Assembly (NCBI RefSeq): GCF_021917145.1
Contig: NW_025813696.1
Span: 190,868-254,867, forward strand
Direction: 5' to 3'
Source of the DNA: Hypomesus transpacificus
Lineage: Eukaryota; Chordata; Actinopteri; Osmeriformes; Osmeridae
DNA length: 64,000 nucleotides
Below are positions 1 through 11,920 of this stretch, piece by piece. The notes under the pieces were generated by a model that was given only the letters and a program-made list of their open reading frames with translations, was not told the DNA's origin and searched no databases. Each line of letters opens with the position of its first letter. Positions within the stretch are counted from its first letter, which is position 1. The translations under genes were made by a program, and so were the position numbers.

Positions 1-182
1 TGTTAGTACGTCAGTGCGTGTCTCAGTATGTCAGTGTGTGTATCAGTGCATGTTAGTACATTAGTGTGTGTGTGTGCGTACACGTGAGAAATGTTTCCTC
101 ACCTCAGTAGAGGGAACCTGCTCCTCCATGATGGTCAGTTGTCCTGCCCTCTGACCCCTGACCCCTGCCCTCCCCGCTGCAG

Positions 183-3100
183 CGGCTCACATCGGGGTGG
201 GGATCTCTGGGCAGGGAGGGCATCCAGGCGGTGCTGGCCAGTGACTACTCCTTCTCCCAGTTCCGCTTCCTGCAGCGCCTCCTGCTGGTGCACGGGCGAT
301 GGTCCTACCTGCGCATGTGTCGCTTCCTCTGCTACTTCTTCTACAAGAACTTTGCCTTCACCATGGTGCACTTCTGGTTCGGCTTCTTCTGTGGTTTCTC
401 TGCTCAGGTAGGGTGGAGCGCTCGGGGCAGTAGTGTTGGGTGGAGTTCTGACTGAGGTGAAAGTGTGACTGTGTTAAGGTGGAGTGACTGTGTTAAGGTG
501 GAGTGACTGTGTAAAGGTGAAGGTGTGACTTTGTTAAGGTGGAGTGACTGTGTTAAGGTGGAGGTGTGACTGTGTTAAGGTGGAGTGACTGTGTTAAGGT
601 GGAGGAGTGACTGTGTTAAGGTGGAGGAGTGACTGTGTTAAGGTGGAGGTGTGATTGTGTTAAGGTGGAGTGACTGTGTTAAGGTGGAGGAGTGACTGTG
701 TTAAGGTGGAGGTGTGATTGTGTTATGGTGGAGTGACTGTGTTAAGGTGGAGAAGTGACTGTGTTAAGGTGAGGAGGGACTGTGTTAAGGTGGAGTGACT
801 GTGGTAAGGTGGAGGTGTGACTATGTTAAGGAGGAGGAGTGACTGTGTTAAGGTGGAGTGACTGTGTTAAGTTGGAGGTGTGACTGTGTTAAGGTGGAGT
901 GACTGTGGTAAGGTGGAGTGACTGTGTAAAGGTGAAGGTGTGACTTTGTTAAGGTGGAGTGACTGTGTTAAGGTGGAGGTGTGACTGTGTTAAGGTGGAG
1001 TGACTGTGTTAAGGTGGAGGAGTGACTGTGTTAAGGTGGAGGAGTGACTGTGTTAAGGTGGAGGTGTGATTGTGTTAAGGTGGAGTGACTGTGTTAAGGT
1101 GGAGAAGTGACTGTGTTAAGGTGGAGGAGTGACTGTGTTAAGGTGGAGGAGTGACTGTGTTAAGGTGGAGTGACTGTGGTAACGTGGAGGTGTGACTATG
1201 TTAAGGTGGAGTGACTGTGTTAAGGTGGAGGTGTGACTGTGTTAAGGTGGAGTGACTGTGTTAAGGTGGAGGAGTGACTGTGTTAAGGTGAGGAGTGACT
1301 GTGTTAAGGTGGAGGTGTGATTGTGTCTAAGGTGGAGTGACTGTGTTACGGTGGAGAAGTGCTGTGTTAAGGTGGAGGTGTGACTGTGTGTCTGGATGTC
1401 TCTTTCAGACGGTGTATGACCAGTACTTCATCACTCTGTACAACATCCTGTACACCTCTCTCCCAGTGCTGGCCATGGGGATATTTGATCAGGTCGTCAC
1501 ACACACAACCCCCCCCCCCCCCTCACACACACACATTTATATCTACAACCCCCCCCCCCCTCACACACACACATTTATATCTACAACCCCCCCCCCCCTC
1601 ACACACACACATTTATATCTACAACCCCCCCCCCCCTCACACACACACATTTATATCTACAACCCCCTCCCCCCCTCACACACACACATTTATATCTACA
1701 ACCCCCCCCCCCCCTCACACACACACATTTATATCTACAACCCCCCCCCCCCTCACACACACACATTTATATCTACAACCCCCTCCCCCCCTCACACACA
1801 CACATTTATATCTACAACCCCCCCCCCCCCTCACACACACACATTTATATCTACAACCCCCCCCCCCTCACACACACACATTTATATCTACAACCCCCCC
1901 CCCCTCACACACACACACACACACTGTGCTGATGTCTGTGCGGTGTGCAGGATGTTCCAGAGCATCGCAGTGTGGAGTTCCCCAAGCTGTATGAGCCAGG
2001 CCAGCTGAACCTGCTGTTCAACAAGAGGGAGTTCTTCATCTGCATCTCTCAGGGTATCTTCACCTCGCTGGCTCTGTTCTTCGTCCCCTACGCGGTCCTC
2101 TCCTGGCCACACAGAGCTCCGGGGAGCCCTCGCTGACTACCAGACCTTCCGCCGTCACCACGGCTACGGCCCTGGTCATCGTGGTCAGTGTGCAGGTGAG
2201 AGGGACCTGGGCTGAACTGTGTGTGTGTGTGTTTACATTGTGTGTGTGTGTTTTTACATGTGCTGTAACAGCATGTGGTTCTGAAAGTAGGTGGGTAGCG
2301 TACAGGTTTGATTTGATATCTTGATGCTTCACTGTGTGTGTGTGTGTAGATTTCTCTGGATACAGGTTACTGGACTGCTATAAACCACTTCTTCGTGTGG
2401 GGGTCTCTGGGTGTCTACCTCACCATCATGTTTTACCATGCACAGCCAGCTCTCTTCACCATGTTCCCCAATCAGCTCCACTTCGTAGGTAAGGGGCTCT
2501 TTCACACACACACCTGCTGTTCTGCATTTCTATAGTAACATAACGTGTGTGTGTGTGTACTAGGCAGTGCCCAGAGCACATTGGTTCAGCCGGTGGTATG
2601 GTTGACCATCGCCTTGGCAACAGTGATCTGTATAGTTCCAGTCCTGGCGTTCCGCTTCCTCAAACTGGACCTGAAACCTCAGCTCTCAGACACAGTGAGT
2701 GGGCTCTCTCTGGTTAAAGTTTAACTGGACCTATTTGTGGTGTGTGTGTGTGTGTGTGTATGCTATGCTGCCTTGTGTGTAGGTACTGTTTGAGAATCCA
2801 ACAAATCAAATATTTGTCAGTGTCATTAGTGAAGAACTGATCCTCTCTCCCCCTTTTGTCACCCCCTTCCTCGTCCTCCTCTCCCTCTTCTCCCTCCTAC
2901 CCCTTCCTCTCCTCTCTACTTCTCCTCCTCCCCCCCCTTCTCTCCTCCCCTTCCTCCCCCTTCTCTCCCTCCTCTCCTCCCCTCCTCTCCTCTCCTCCTC
3001 CCCTCCTCCCCCCCTCCCCCCCTTCTCCTCCTCCTCCCCCTCCTCCCCTCCTCCCCCCCTCCTCTCCTCCTTCCCTCCTCTCCTCCCCCTCCTCCCCTCC

Positions 3101-3414
3101 TCCTCCTCCCCTCCTCTCCTCCTCCTCTCCAGGTGCGCTACACCCAGCTAGTCCGTCAGAAGAAGCGTAAGCCGGCATGTCGGGGTGTGGGCGGAGTCCG
3201 GAGTGGGCTGGGCAGCGTCAGCGAGGGCCGTCTGGGAGCGAGGGGCGGGTCTAGGAGGTCTGGCTACGCCTTCGCTCACCAGGAGGGCTTCGGGGAGCTC
3301 ATCACCTCAGGGAGGAACATGAGGCTGTCGTCTCTGGGGCTGGCCAGCTTCGCCTCGCGACACAGCAGCAGCTGGATCGATACGCTGCGGAAGAAGAAGC
3401 ACACCGCCCCCTAG
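183..3414 (+). CDS. atp8b2: Phospholipid-transporting P4-ATPase ATP8B2, C-terminal part (5' end outside window)
   Basis: Six exons: 183-407, 1409-1492, 1951-2195, 2350-2488, 2564-2694, 3133-3414 (TAG 3412-3414). P4-ATPases flip aminophospholipids or phosphatidylcholine to the cytosolic leaflet of the plasma membrane and Golgi, together with CDC50 subunits. The visible part begins just after the catalytic P domain with [10 protein letters not shown]. It continues through the C-terminal membrane helices ([43 protein letters not shown]) to a cytoplasmic tail with [17 protein letters not shown] and NMRLSSL. These motifs follow the ATP8B2 tail as I know it better than ATP8B1 or ATP8B4. The frame is broken by one extra base near 215 and three indels between 2100 and 2150; the other four exons are clean. 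Splice phases otherwise agree. The adjacent il6r on the same strand supports ATP8B2. Orthology is fairly sure; whether the breaks are real is not. Confidence 0.88.
452..1395 (+). repeat. Minisatellite in atp8b2 intron (GTGACTGTGTTAAGGTGGAG family)
   Basis: About 40 imperfect copies of a 20-28 bp G-rich unit with core TGTGTTAAGGTGGAG fill nearly the whole intron between the exons at 183-407 and 1409-1492. Higher-order blocks recur, for example around 480-640 and 915-1060. No coding potential. Confidence 0.95.
1500..1925 (+). repeat. 38-bp minisatellite of C-run, CA-run and ATTTATATCTACAA
   Basis: About ten nearly identical 38-bp units occupy atp8b2 intron 2. Each has a run of 10-14 C, then TCACACACACAC, then ATTTATATCTACAA. 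The long C runs are a likely source of assembly error in this part of the gene. Confidence 0.95.
2838..3132 (+). repeat. CT-rich tract ending at the last atp8b2 3' splice site
   Basis: About 295 bp made almost only of C and T runs directly up to the AG at 3131-3132. It is an enlarged polypyrimidine tract of the intron before exon 3133-3414. Confidence 0.9.
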
Positions 3415-3749
3415 CCAGGCAGCCCCGCCCCCAGCCAGGCCAGCCACGCCTCCGCCCCGCCTCTCTCCAACTCCTCCTCGCTCGTGGGGGGGTCCCATGA
3501 CACGCCCCCAGAGGAAGGAGCACACACGCTTCCTGTGGGCCACACTGCTGCTAGCCCCCAGCCTCATACTCCTCTGGCCCCAGCCTCAGCCCCAGCCCCA
3601 GCCCCAGACCAGGCCAGCTTTGCCCCCATCTCAGTGAGGGCTCCTGGGGGAGACTCTACTGGGGGCTGGTCTCTTGTTCAGGTGAGATGGTCTTCTGTAC
3701 CACTTCAAAGAACTCCCTTTAGGGTTCCCCTTCTCTTCCTTGTACAGCT

Positions 3750-4700
3750 GCAGTATCCCCACCTCCCTCCACCTCCCTCCACCTCCCTCCACCTCCCTCC
3801 ACCTCTCTCCCCTTCCTCCACCTCCCTCCACCTCTCTCCCCCTCCCTCCACCTCTCTCCCCCTCTCTCCACTTCCCTCCACCTCTCTCCCCCTCCCTCCA
3901 CCTCTCTCCCCCTCTCTCCACCTCCCTCCACCTCCCTCCACCTCTCTCCCCTTCCTTCCACCTCTCTCCCCCTCTCTCCACCTCCCTCCACCTCCCTCCA
4001 CCCCTCCCCTCTCCCCCTCTCTCCACCTCCCTCCACCTCCCTCCACCTCTCTCCACCTCTCTCCCCCTCTCTCCACCTCTCTCCACCTCTGTCCCCCTCT
4101 CTCCACCTCTCTCCACCTCTCTCCACCTCCCTCCACCTCTCTCCACCTCCCTCCACCTCCCTCCCTCTCCACCTCCCTCCCTCCACCTCCCTCCACCTCT
4201 CTCCCTCTCTCTCCCTCTCTCTCCACCTCTCTCCACCTCCCTCCACCTCCCTCCCTCTCCACCTCCCTCACCTCTCTCCCCCTCCTCCCCCTCCCTCCAC
4301 CTCCCTCCACCTCCCTCCCCCTCTCTCCACCTCTCTCCACCTCCCTCCACCTCCCTCCCTCTCCACCTCCCTCCCTCCACCTCTCTCCCCCTCCTCCCCC
4401 TTCCTCCACCACCCTCCACCTCTCCCCACCTCTCTCCAGCTCTCTCCCCCTCTCTCCACCTCTCTCCACCTCCCTCCACCTCCCTCCCTCTCCACCTCCC
4501 TCCCTCCACCTCTCTCCCCCTCCTCCCCCTCCCTCCACCTCTCCCCACCTCTCTCCAGCTCCCTCCACCTCCCTCCACCTCTCTCCCCTCCTCCCCCTCC
4601 CTCCACCTCTCTCCACCTCTTTCCACCTCCCTCCACCTCCCTCCCTCTCCACCTCCCTCCCTTCCCCTCCCTCCCCCTCTCTCCCCTCCCTCACCCTTTA
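3750..4700 (+). repeat. CCACCTCCCT / CCACCTCTCT minisatellite
   Basis: About 950 bp of pure-pyrimidine 10-12 bp units (CCACCTCCCT, CCACCTCTCT, CCCCTCTCT) with higher-order blocks. It lies in the presumed 3' UTR of atp8b2. The long open frames across it on both strands are composition artefacts. Confidence 0.95.
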
Positions 4701-4868
4701 ACTCTGGCCTGTCCTCTGGTCAACAGGAGGCTCTTCTGGGCTGGAGGGGCGTCGCCGCTCGCATCAGTGGAGCCAGCGGCCCCGGCCCGCCCCCCGTTAC
4801 CAAGGAAACCAGCCATGCCGTGTGACACAGGCAGAGACAGAAGAGATGAAAGGAGGGAATACTGGGAG

Positions 4869-4874
4869 AATAAA
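4869..4874 (+). promoter_or_regulatory. Polyadenylation signal of atp8b2
   Basis: AATAAA lies about 1.45 kb after the atp8b2 stop and is the first good signal downstream. The implied 3' UTR includes the long CT minisatellite at 3750-4700. Assignment is by position only. Confidence 0.5.
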
Positions 4875-5916
4875 CATTCTAGAGAATTTTAGCTTGGAAA
4901 TGTTTTCGGAATGGTCACCAAGTATTGCCAATAACTGAAGTGTAAGCACACCCAGGCGGAAGTCAGACACACTGTTTGCTGCTACAGCCTGAGACACACT
5001 GTGACACATCGTGGCCTGGGGGTTATACAACCAGACAACAGACAACCACTTCTGTGTCTCAACCGAAACCACAAAAAAACAAAAGAACAAGATGCTTTTG
5101 CCTTGCAAATCAACCATCAGCTGATTCACTGAGCAACTCTAGCCAACATGCATTATTACCTGTTTTAACTGACATGTTTGTCAACATGCTGGAGGAGAGG
5201 GCCTTGCATGGCAGGAGAGCTGTGACCCCTTCAGACCCGTTCAGTGGTTTCTCTGTCCAACTCTTATGAAAAACACCTCAAATACTATTATTGGGTAAAA
5301 CTTCGCTCCAAATCAGATACTATGTAAAACATATTTGATTGTATAAAGTTGAGCACAGAGGAAACATCATATGCTTAAAAACCTTTCCTTCAGTAGCAAG
5401 GGTGAGAGCCAATAGGTGACAAGGAAGACAGAGAATCGACCAATGAAAGTATCAGCCTTGACAATATAAGAGCTGTAGTTGTCTTAAAATTATATCTTTA
5501 AAGTCTCTGCGTTCACTGAAGTTCTCAGTGAGAACGTTGTTTTAACTTAGCAGAACACAGAACGCCTTCTCTCCTCGTGTCCTGGCCCTTCCTCATCCTG
5601 TTCTTCTTCTTCTGCACCATATTGGTGGATGATTCGCTTCTACACTGAATTCTTGTAAGAAAAACCTTGACTCCTTGCTTGGTCTGTACTTCCCACCATG
5701 AGTGTTTCACAGGTCGTTGATGCGTTTGATTCGTATCACCCAGCCTCCCACAGACTCACTGGATCTTCCAGCTCTGGGGGTCCTTCTAACCCAGTGGCCC
5801 TGGGTGAGGGAACCAGAGTGTGGCGACACTCGACCCGCTGTCCTTCCATGCTGGGCCTGCAGAGAAGAAAAGGAAGAGGTCCCCTGGCCTCAAGCTGCAT
5901 CAGAACACTGACCTCA

Positions 5917-5951
<35 letters not shown>

Positions 5952-7105
5952 GAGGAAAGCCTTAACACTGTCAGATCAGTGCTGATGTTAGGCATGGTGG
6001 GTCCAGGGAGCTGTGTCTGCAGTGCAGGAGTGTGCTGTCTCACCTGGCCTCCACCTGGCCTCCAGACAGGCCTCCAGACGGGCCTCCACCTGGCCTCCAC
6101 CTGGCCTCCACACAGCTGCTCTGAGATCAGCGTCTGTGAGGCAGCATCTGTGTTGCAGTGATTTATCAAAACTGATTAACAAAAAAAATTGCAAAACGTT
6201 TGTGCTGTGGATCTTTGTCCTTGTGACAGGGTGGAGATGGAGGAGGTGAGTACAGGTGGAGGGAACACTGTTGGACGGTGGTCAATAAATACTTATCATA
6301 ACCTCCCTCTCACTGGGAGGAGACCTACTCTGGCTGTGGGTTTTATTCAGTTCTAGAAACAGAAATAAGAGCATTTCTGACGAGACACGAGCATGAAACA
6401 GAACATCCCCCACACAGGCCCTGGCTTTGTGTTGTGTTTATGTGCTTGTGTACGCATGACATATCGACATACATAGATAAATATGTCTCAAGTCTTTCTC
6501 CGTCTGAAGAGGAAACGCAAAGTGTTGACATTTTTCAGTGAACCCTATAGTGTAAGCTAAGTTTATAAAAAATAAACAAAAAAGAACTGTTAGAAAGTTA
6601 ATATAGAAGACTAACAGGGAAAGGCTAGTTTTTATATAATGTATATCTGAGTTATGAGTTAGCCTACCTTGTTCTAAAATCAAGAATGCACTAACATTCA
6701 AGGGCCCAGAAGGTTTAAACTTGCCCGCAGAAATCTGGAGGCTGGATGAAGTCCAAACAGACGTTTTTTTAACGAATGCCAAATAATCTACTGCGCATTC
6801 TGGCTCATGCCTCAGAGAGAAAAAACTACTGGTGCGCTCTGCGGAGTTTGGGCAAGAGGAAGACACGTTTCGCAATAACGGACTTTAAATATTACAGGGA
6901 CAGGGAAATGTCCGTCTCTTGTGTTCCTTTGGCTACTGTTTGTACAACTTAGTTCAACTAATTTTCGCTACTGAGATCTCATTCTACTCGGCTTCTGGAA
7001 ATTACTATTATAACTGTTTATTTTCTTAATTTAGATTTGTTTCGATGGTTCGCGCTAATGGGAAATTTAGTTTGAGAGAGAGACAGTTTACGGACAAGTG
7101 AGAAC
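4875..7105. other. Intergenic region atp8b2-il6r
   Basis: No gene recognised. It contains a run of about 30 G at 5919-5948, a short minisatellite of CCTGGCCTCCA units at 6041-6115, AT-rich DNA from 6500, and the il6r promoter and 5' UTR just before 7106. An AATAAA at 6284-6289 has no identified gene. ORFs around 5700-6250 have no recognisable protein features. Confidence 0.6.
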
Positions 7106-10100
7106 ATGTGGGTGGTCAGGCTGTGTCTGAGCGCGCTGTTCTACCCTGTCTTCAGCTATCACGAGCCCTGTCCCCCAACAGGTAAGAGATGTAGTTATAT
7201 CAGGTGATGCAAATCTAAACATGTATTTACTATTGGCACATTGCCACATTTTATTTTCTTTATTGAACTATTTATAATTACATTGTATTATTGTGTCGGG
7301 TTCCACTCAATTTAGTTCAAGTAAAAAGTATTATTTAACATAGTAACAACATGGTTTGTTTTCTCAGTAGCCTGTAATTTCTTCAAAAACAGTGAACTGA
7401 TACATTAATACAGAGAACGAATTAACTTATATTGAGCCAGAGTTGCCAAAGTCTCAGATTGTTTTGTTTAAAACTCATGGAAGGTCAAAAGGGAGTCTAA
7501 GCTATAGGGAGTTAGAGATGGAGAGAGTAGAAAGGGTCAAAGAGAGGGAATCCCACATGTGTTGAAAGAGGAAGAAAGAAATGATTTAGTACATAGTTCA
7601 GCAAGTCATCCTCCTCCTGATCTCTGCCACCCAGTCACCCGGGACCAAAACACACGACAGAACCCCCCGAGGACGCACACGTTTACCACCCTCTCTTCCT
7701 CCCTCTCTCAACTGCTCCCCGCTTGACTGCTCTTGTGTTTTCTGTCTTTCTCCAGAGCGCCCTCCTGGTGTGCTGGTCGTACCCCCGGGCGGGGAGCTGG
7801 TTCTGGACTGTGGTGGCTGGGCGAAGGTGGACGGGGTGGAGGTAACCCTCCTCAGAGCACAGAGGGCTGCCTCTGTCCACTCCACTGCAGACAGAACCGC
7901 TCGTAGACACACCTCTGTCATCGAAACAGCCTCCAACTCTGCAACGAGGGCAGAGAGTGTTGCCCCTACCGAGGGAGCTGAAAAACACCCGTCTTTTAAA
8001 GGGGCTTCCAGCCCAGGCTTAAGTGCCACAGCCGACAGAAATGTCTCTGTTCAGGTCGGAGTGAGGAGACTGAACCCAGAGAAGCATGCGGCTGCTGCTG
8101 AACGCTCCACCATCTCCTCTGTGGCAGCAGTCCAAGCTGACAGGGAACTGAAAACAGCACGGACAACAGAGGAGGGGTATACAGGTCTAGAAATAAACAG
8201 CCATGCTGTCAGCCATTTTGGATACACACATTCTACCAGCGACAACATCCCTCCATCTGGGGCAGCACCGTGGCCAACCAGGGCAGGCGTAGTGGGAGGG
8301 GTTAACTCCGAGGGAGGGGATGTGGATGGGGATGACTATGAGGAGGGGGGGGATGAGGGTGGGAGGGTGGCGAGGGGGCTGCTGGGACGGCCTCAATGGA
8401 AACTTAACGGCAAGCTGCTGAGAGAGAGAGAGGAGCGGAGGGAGAGGGGAGGGATGGTGTCACTCAGGAAGAAAGGGACATCTCTGAGCCTGACCTCTGT
8501 GAGTGTTCGAGACGCAGGGAGCTACAGCTGCCATTGCAGGAACGACACCGTGTCTTCCTTCAGGGTGGTAGTGGCAGGTGAGGAGAAGGAGGACTCACCA
8601 CGTCGGTCTGTTTAATGTACACACTGTATCTGTCAGGACTCATGTTAGGGACAGTATGTGACTCTGCCCCTGGCCCCCTGTTACTATACAACTAAGACTG
8701 TTTTCTTATCGCATGACCTCCTTCTCATTTCCTGCAAACACATCCCGGTCCCCTCTTCTTTCTCTCCTTCTCTTTTCTCAGTTCCTCCTGAGAAGCCTAC
8801 CCTGTCATGCTACAAGAGATCACCCGGCAGCAAGATCCGTTGTGATTGGAGGGCCCAGCAGCCAGTGATGGCCCAGCCTCAGTGCCATCTCTTTCTCAGT
8901 AAGAGGTGAGGGCCCCCCTCATGGCCCTCCAGTGCCATCTCTTTCTCAGTAAGAGGTGAGGGCCCCCCTCATGGCCCTCCAGTGCCTCAGGACAGAGTGT
9001 TGACGCTGGGCAGGACAGCACCAGTCCTTGAGGCTTGTTATGGTCAACATTGTGACGAGTTGTTTATGTAACCCTAACCATGACCTTGTCTCTTAATTTC
9101 TATCTCTCTCTCTCCCCCCCCTTTCTCTCTCTCCCCCCCCTCTCTCCTCCCTCTCCCTCTCCCTCTCTCTCCCTCTGTCTCTCCCTCTGTCTCTCCCTCT
9201 CTCTCTCTCTCAGTTTGTCAAGCTCGTTCTCCCGTGTCAGCTGCTCCTACTCTGCTGTGCAGAGGCGCTGCTGGTGTGCCGTGGGCCATGAGGAGGATGA
9301 GCTGAGAGTTCTGCACCGCGTCTTCCTGTGTGTCAGCAACGCTGCAGGCAGCTCCTCCAGCCCCCAGATCCACTTCATCCCCCTGGACATACGTAAGCGC
9401 TAGAGGCTGTCTCTGTGTGTGTGTGTGTGTCTCTGTGTGTGTGTCTCTGTGTGTGTGTCTCTGTGTGTGTGTCTCTGTGTGTGTGTCTCTGTGTGTGTGT
9501 GTGCATCTGTGTGTGTGTGTGTGTGTGTGAGTCTCTGTGTCTGTAAATGCGTTAAGTGCCACAGGCATGATGTTATGGTACAGTATGTGAGTTGCTGTAG
9601 TTGCCCCCCCTGTGTGTCAGTGAGGCCAGACCCCCCGTCACACCTGCAGGTGCTGCCTGTGGAGGGTCAGAGGACCAGCCTGAGGGTCACCTGGACATAC
9701 CCTCTCACCTGGAAGGAGAGAGACCGCTACTACATGCTCCAGTACCGCCTCACCTACCGCCCTCTAGCTCTGGCAAAAGCGGTGTGTGTGTTGGGGGGGG
9801 GGGGGTGTATTTACCTGGGTGTTATTTGTGGTCCAATAGTCCAGTTTTCGTGTGTTCACCAGTCTGACAATCACTGTGTCCAGGCTTAGTCTGGGGTGAT
9901 AAACCAACTGGTTGACCCTGTTTTGTGTGTGTGTGTGTCCAGACTGAAGTGTTGACAGAAGCCCACTCGTACATGATAACAGATGCGATGCCTGGGGTGG
10001 AGTATGTCATCCAGCTGGCCACTAAAGAAGAGTTTGATGGCATCTGGAGTGACTGGAGCTCTCCTGTGCATGGAATCACCTGGACAGGTACGCTCACACA

Positions 10101-10613
10101 CACACACACACACACACAGACACACACACACACACAGACACACACACACACACAGACACACACACACACACACCCCCTGCCTCTCCTGAGCGCAGGAGCC
10201 CAGGGAGGTCACCAACCCTTCCTGCACACACACAAAGGTAACCATGACGAGGGATCAGTGTTCCTTCCTGTGTGTGTGTGTGTGTGTGTGTCTGTGTGTG
10301 TGTGTGTGTGTGTGAGAGGGAGTGCACTCGAGAGGTTGAATCAAATATCCAAACAGACACAGGTACATTAACACACACCACAATGACTGTAACACACATC
10401 TACTGTTTACAAATCTGAAATCCAGATTGTGTTCCCACAGCCCCAGTACCCACTGCTGTGAGTGGTGTTGCTACAACTAAGGTAAGAGACACACACGCTC
10501 ACTCACACACACACACACACATACTGTGTTTGCACACCTTCAGTCTGACTCTCTCTCTCTCTCTGTCTCTCTGTCTCTCTGTCTCTCTGTCTCTCTGTCT
10601 CTCTGTCTCTCTG

Positions 10614-10645
<32 letters not shown>

Positions 10646-11549
10646 TCTCTGTCTCTCTCATACAGTGTGATTATTTCGTCCTGTGCGGTGAAGGTTCGGG
10701 CATAACAGACGATGAGCTCCCCAGAGGTAGGGCATGGCTGTGGGGTCGTAGTGGTTCCAGCTTCCCAGAAGCCTGTGGTGTTATGGACACGTGGGGTTCG
10801 TCAGATCATGTCTGAAATTCCCTGGATCTGTCTTCTGGGGCTCTCACAGGAAATCAAAGTTGTTATAATACCAAGGTTTCATTATGAAACTTAAAACAGG
10901 AAGTACACAGGGACACACACATAGACATGCTCGCACACATAAATGTGAATTTTTTTGATGTGTTCAGCTCTGGTGAAGCTCTCTCTTTGTCTTCCCTTAC
11001 TCTCTGTCCTGCTCTCAGACCCTGAACCCCCCCGTGTGCCACACAAGGTGTGGCCTCACCTCCTGTGGGTGGTTGGGTGTTGTGTTGTACTCTCTCTCAC
11101 TCTCCTCATCGCCTACCTGTTGAGGTAAACCTTGCATTGCCTACCCTACTTATACAGCTGTGTACATCCAGACATGATGACAGATATCCCTGCTGCTGTT
11201 CACACCTCAGGACAAACTAAAAACATGGTAGTTCCTTCCCCAGTCTCACTGCCTCGTGTCTCCCTCTCTCAGACACAAGGAGAGGTTCGTCTCCAAGTTT
11301 GTGGGCCTTAGCAACAACAAGCCCCGCCTCCCTGACTCCGCCCCCTCCACATCAGCTCCAGCAGCCCAGGAAGTGCACGCTCTGCTGAACTCTGACCCCT
11401 CGCCTCACAAAGAGCCCCTCCCACAGGAAGTGGAAGTAAAGGAAGGATCGGAGAGAGAGGAGGAAGAGGAGGAAGTGGTGGAGAGTGGGAGAGAGGCCTT
11501 TGACTTCAACAACACCAGCTACTTCCTGGTCCAGATGGACCAATCCTGA
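7106..11549 (+). CDS. il6r: Interleukin-6 receptor subunit alpha
   Basis: Ten exons: 7106-7181, 7756-8577, 8782-8905, 9214-9392, 9621-9781, 9943-10087, 10441-10481, 10666-10726, 11019-11124, 11273-11549; 663 residues, all phases consistent. The receptor binds IL-6 at the cell surface and signals through gp130/JAK/STAT3. Order: hydrophobic signal peptide (about 1-20); an Ig-like D1 split by a large insertion (about 62-235) and ending in GSYSCHC; D2 with PTLSCYKRS, IRCDW and VSCSYSAVQRRC; linker LRPDPP; D3 with WSDWS at 489-493; stalk; membrane helix about 551-571; acidic cytoplasmic tail ending near FDFNNTSYFLVQ. The human protein has 468 residues, and most of the excess is the D1 insertion. 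ATG 7106 precedes a good signal peptide. The neighbour atp8b2 is as in mammals. Confidence 0.92.
8881..8980 (+). repeat. Perfect 50-bp tandem duplication across an il6r splice donor
   Basis: 8881-8930 and 8931-8980 are identical. Each copy holds the last 25 bases of il6r exon 3 and its donor (AAGAG|GTGAG), so a second complete donor sits at 8956. Confidence 0.97.
9101..9213 (+). repeat. CT microsatellite at the 3' splice site of il6r exon 4
   Basis: About 110 bp of CT, CCCT and CTGT units run into the AG at 9212-9213. A TG-rich (GTCTCTGTGT) array follows in the next intron at 9412-9540. Confidence 0.85.
10090..10665 (+). repeat. Simple-repeat introns of il6r (CA, TG, CT)
   Basis: CA arrays at 10093-10175, a TG array at 10271-10315, and a CT/CTGT array at 10545-10663 that ends at the acceptor AG (10664-10665) of the 61-bp exon. 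Confidence 0.85.
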
Positions 11550-11920
11550 GCCTTCCTGGTCCAGACGGACCAATCCTCTCTGCTGTCAACAATCACAAGC
11601 TACGTGATCGCTCCAACCAGTGGTCCATTCAAGGGTCTGTATTTCCCCTTAGAGGGTAAAGTCAGGAAATGAATGGGGAAAAAATGCTTCTCATTGTTCT
11701 TTGCACAATTAATAGGAAAGAAAGACTGAGAGAAGATGTTTCCAAGAGAATCGTCTCATAGTTTTTATTTTGAGTGGAGTTGAAGGATATGTTTCAACCT
11801 GATGTGTTCACTATATTGAACCTTTCTTTCTCTCTGCACACAAAGAAAATATCCACATTTTGGGCATTATGAACTCTGAGCTGTTAATATTGGCTTGTGT
11901 TTTGTAAATAACTATACTGC

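Noticed and set aside
3484-4825. Long open frames on both strands (up to about 400 codons)
   Set aside because: They are translations of the CCACCTCCCT array; the peptides are only Ser/Pro/Leu or Arg/Glu/Gly repeats with no conserved domain.
5698-6249. Possible small gene (95-113 codons) before il6r
   Set aside because: The ORFs cross a poly-G run and a CCTGGCCTCCA repeat, overlap in several frames and show no splice or family support.
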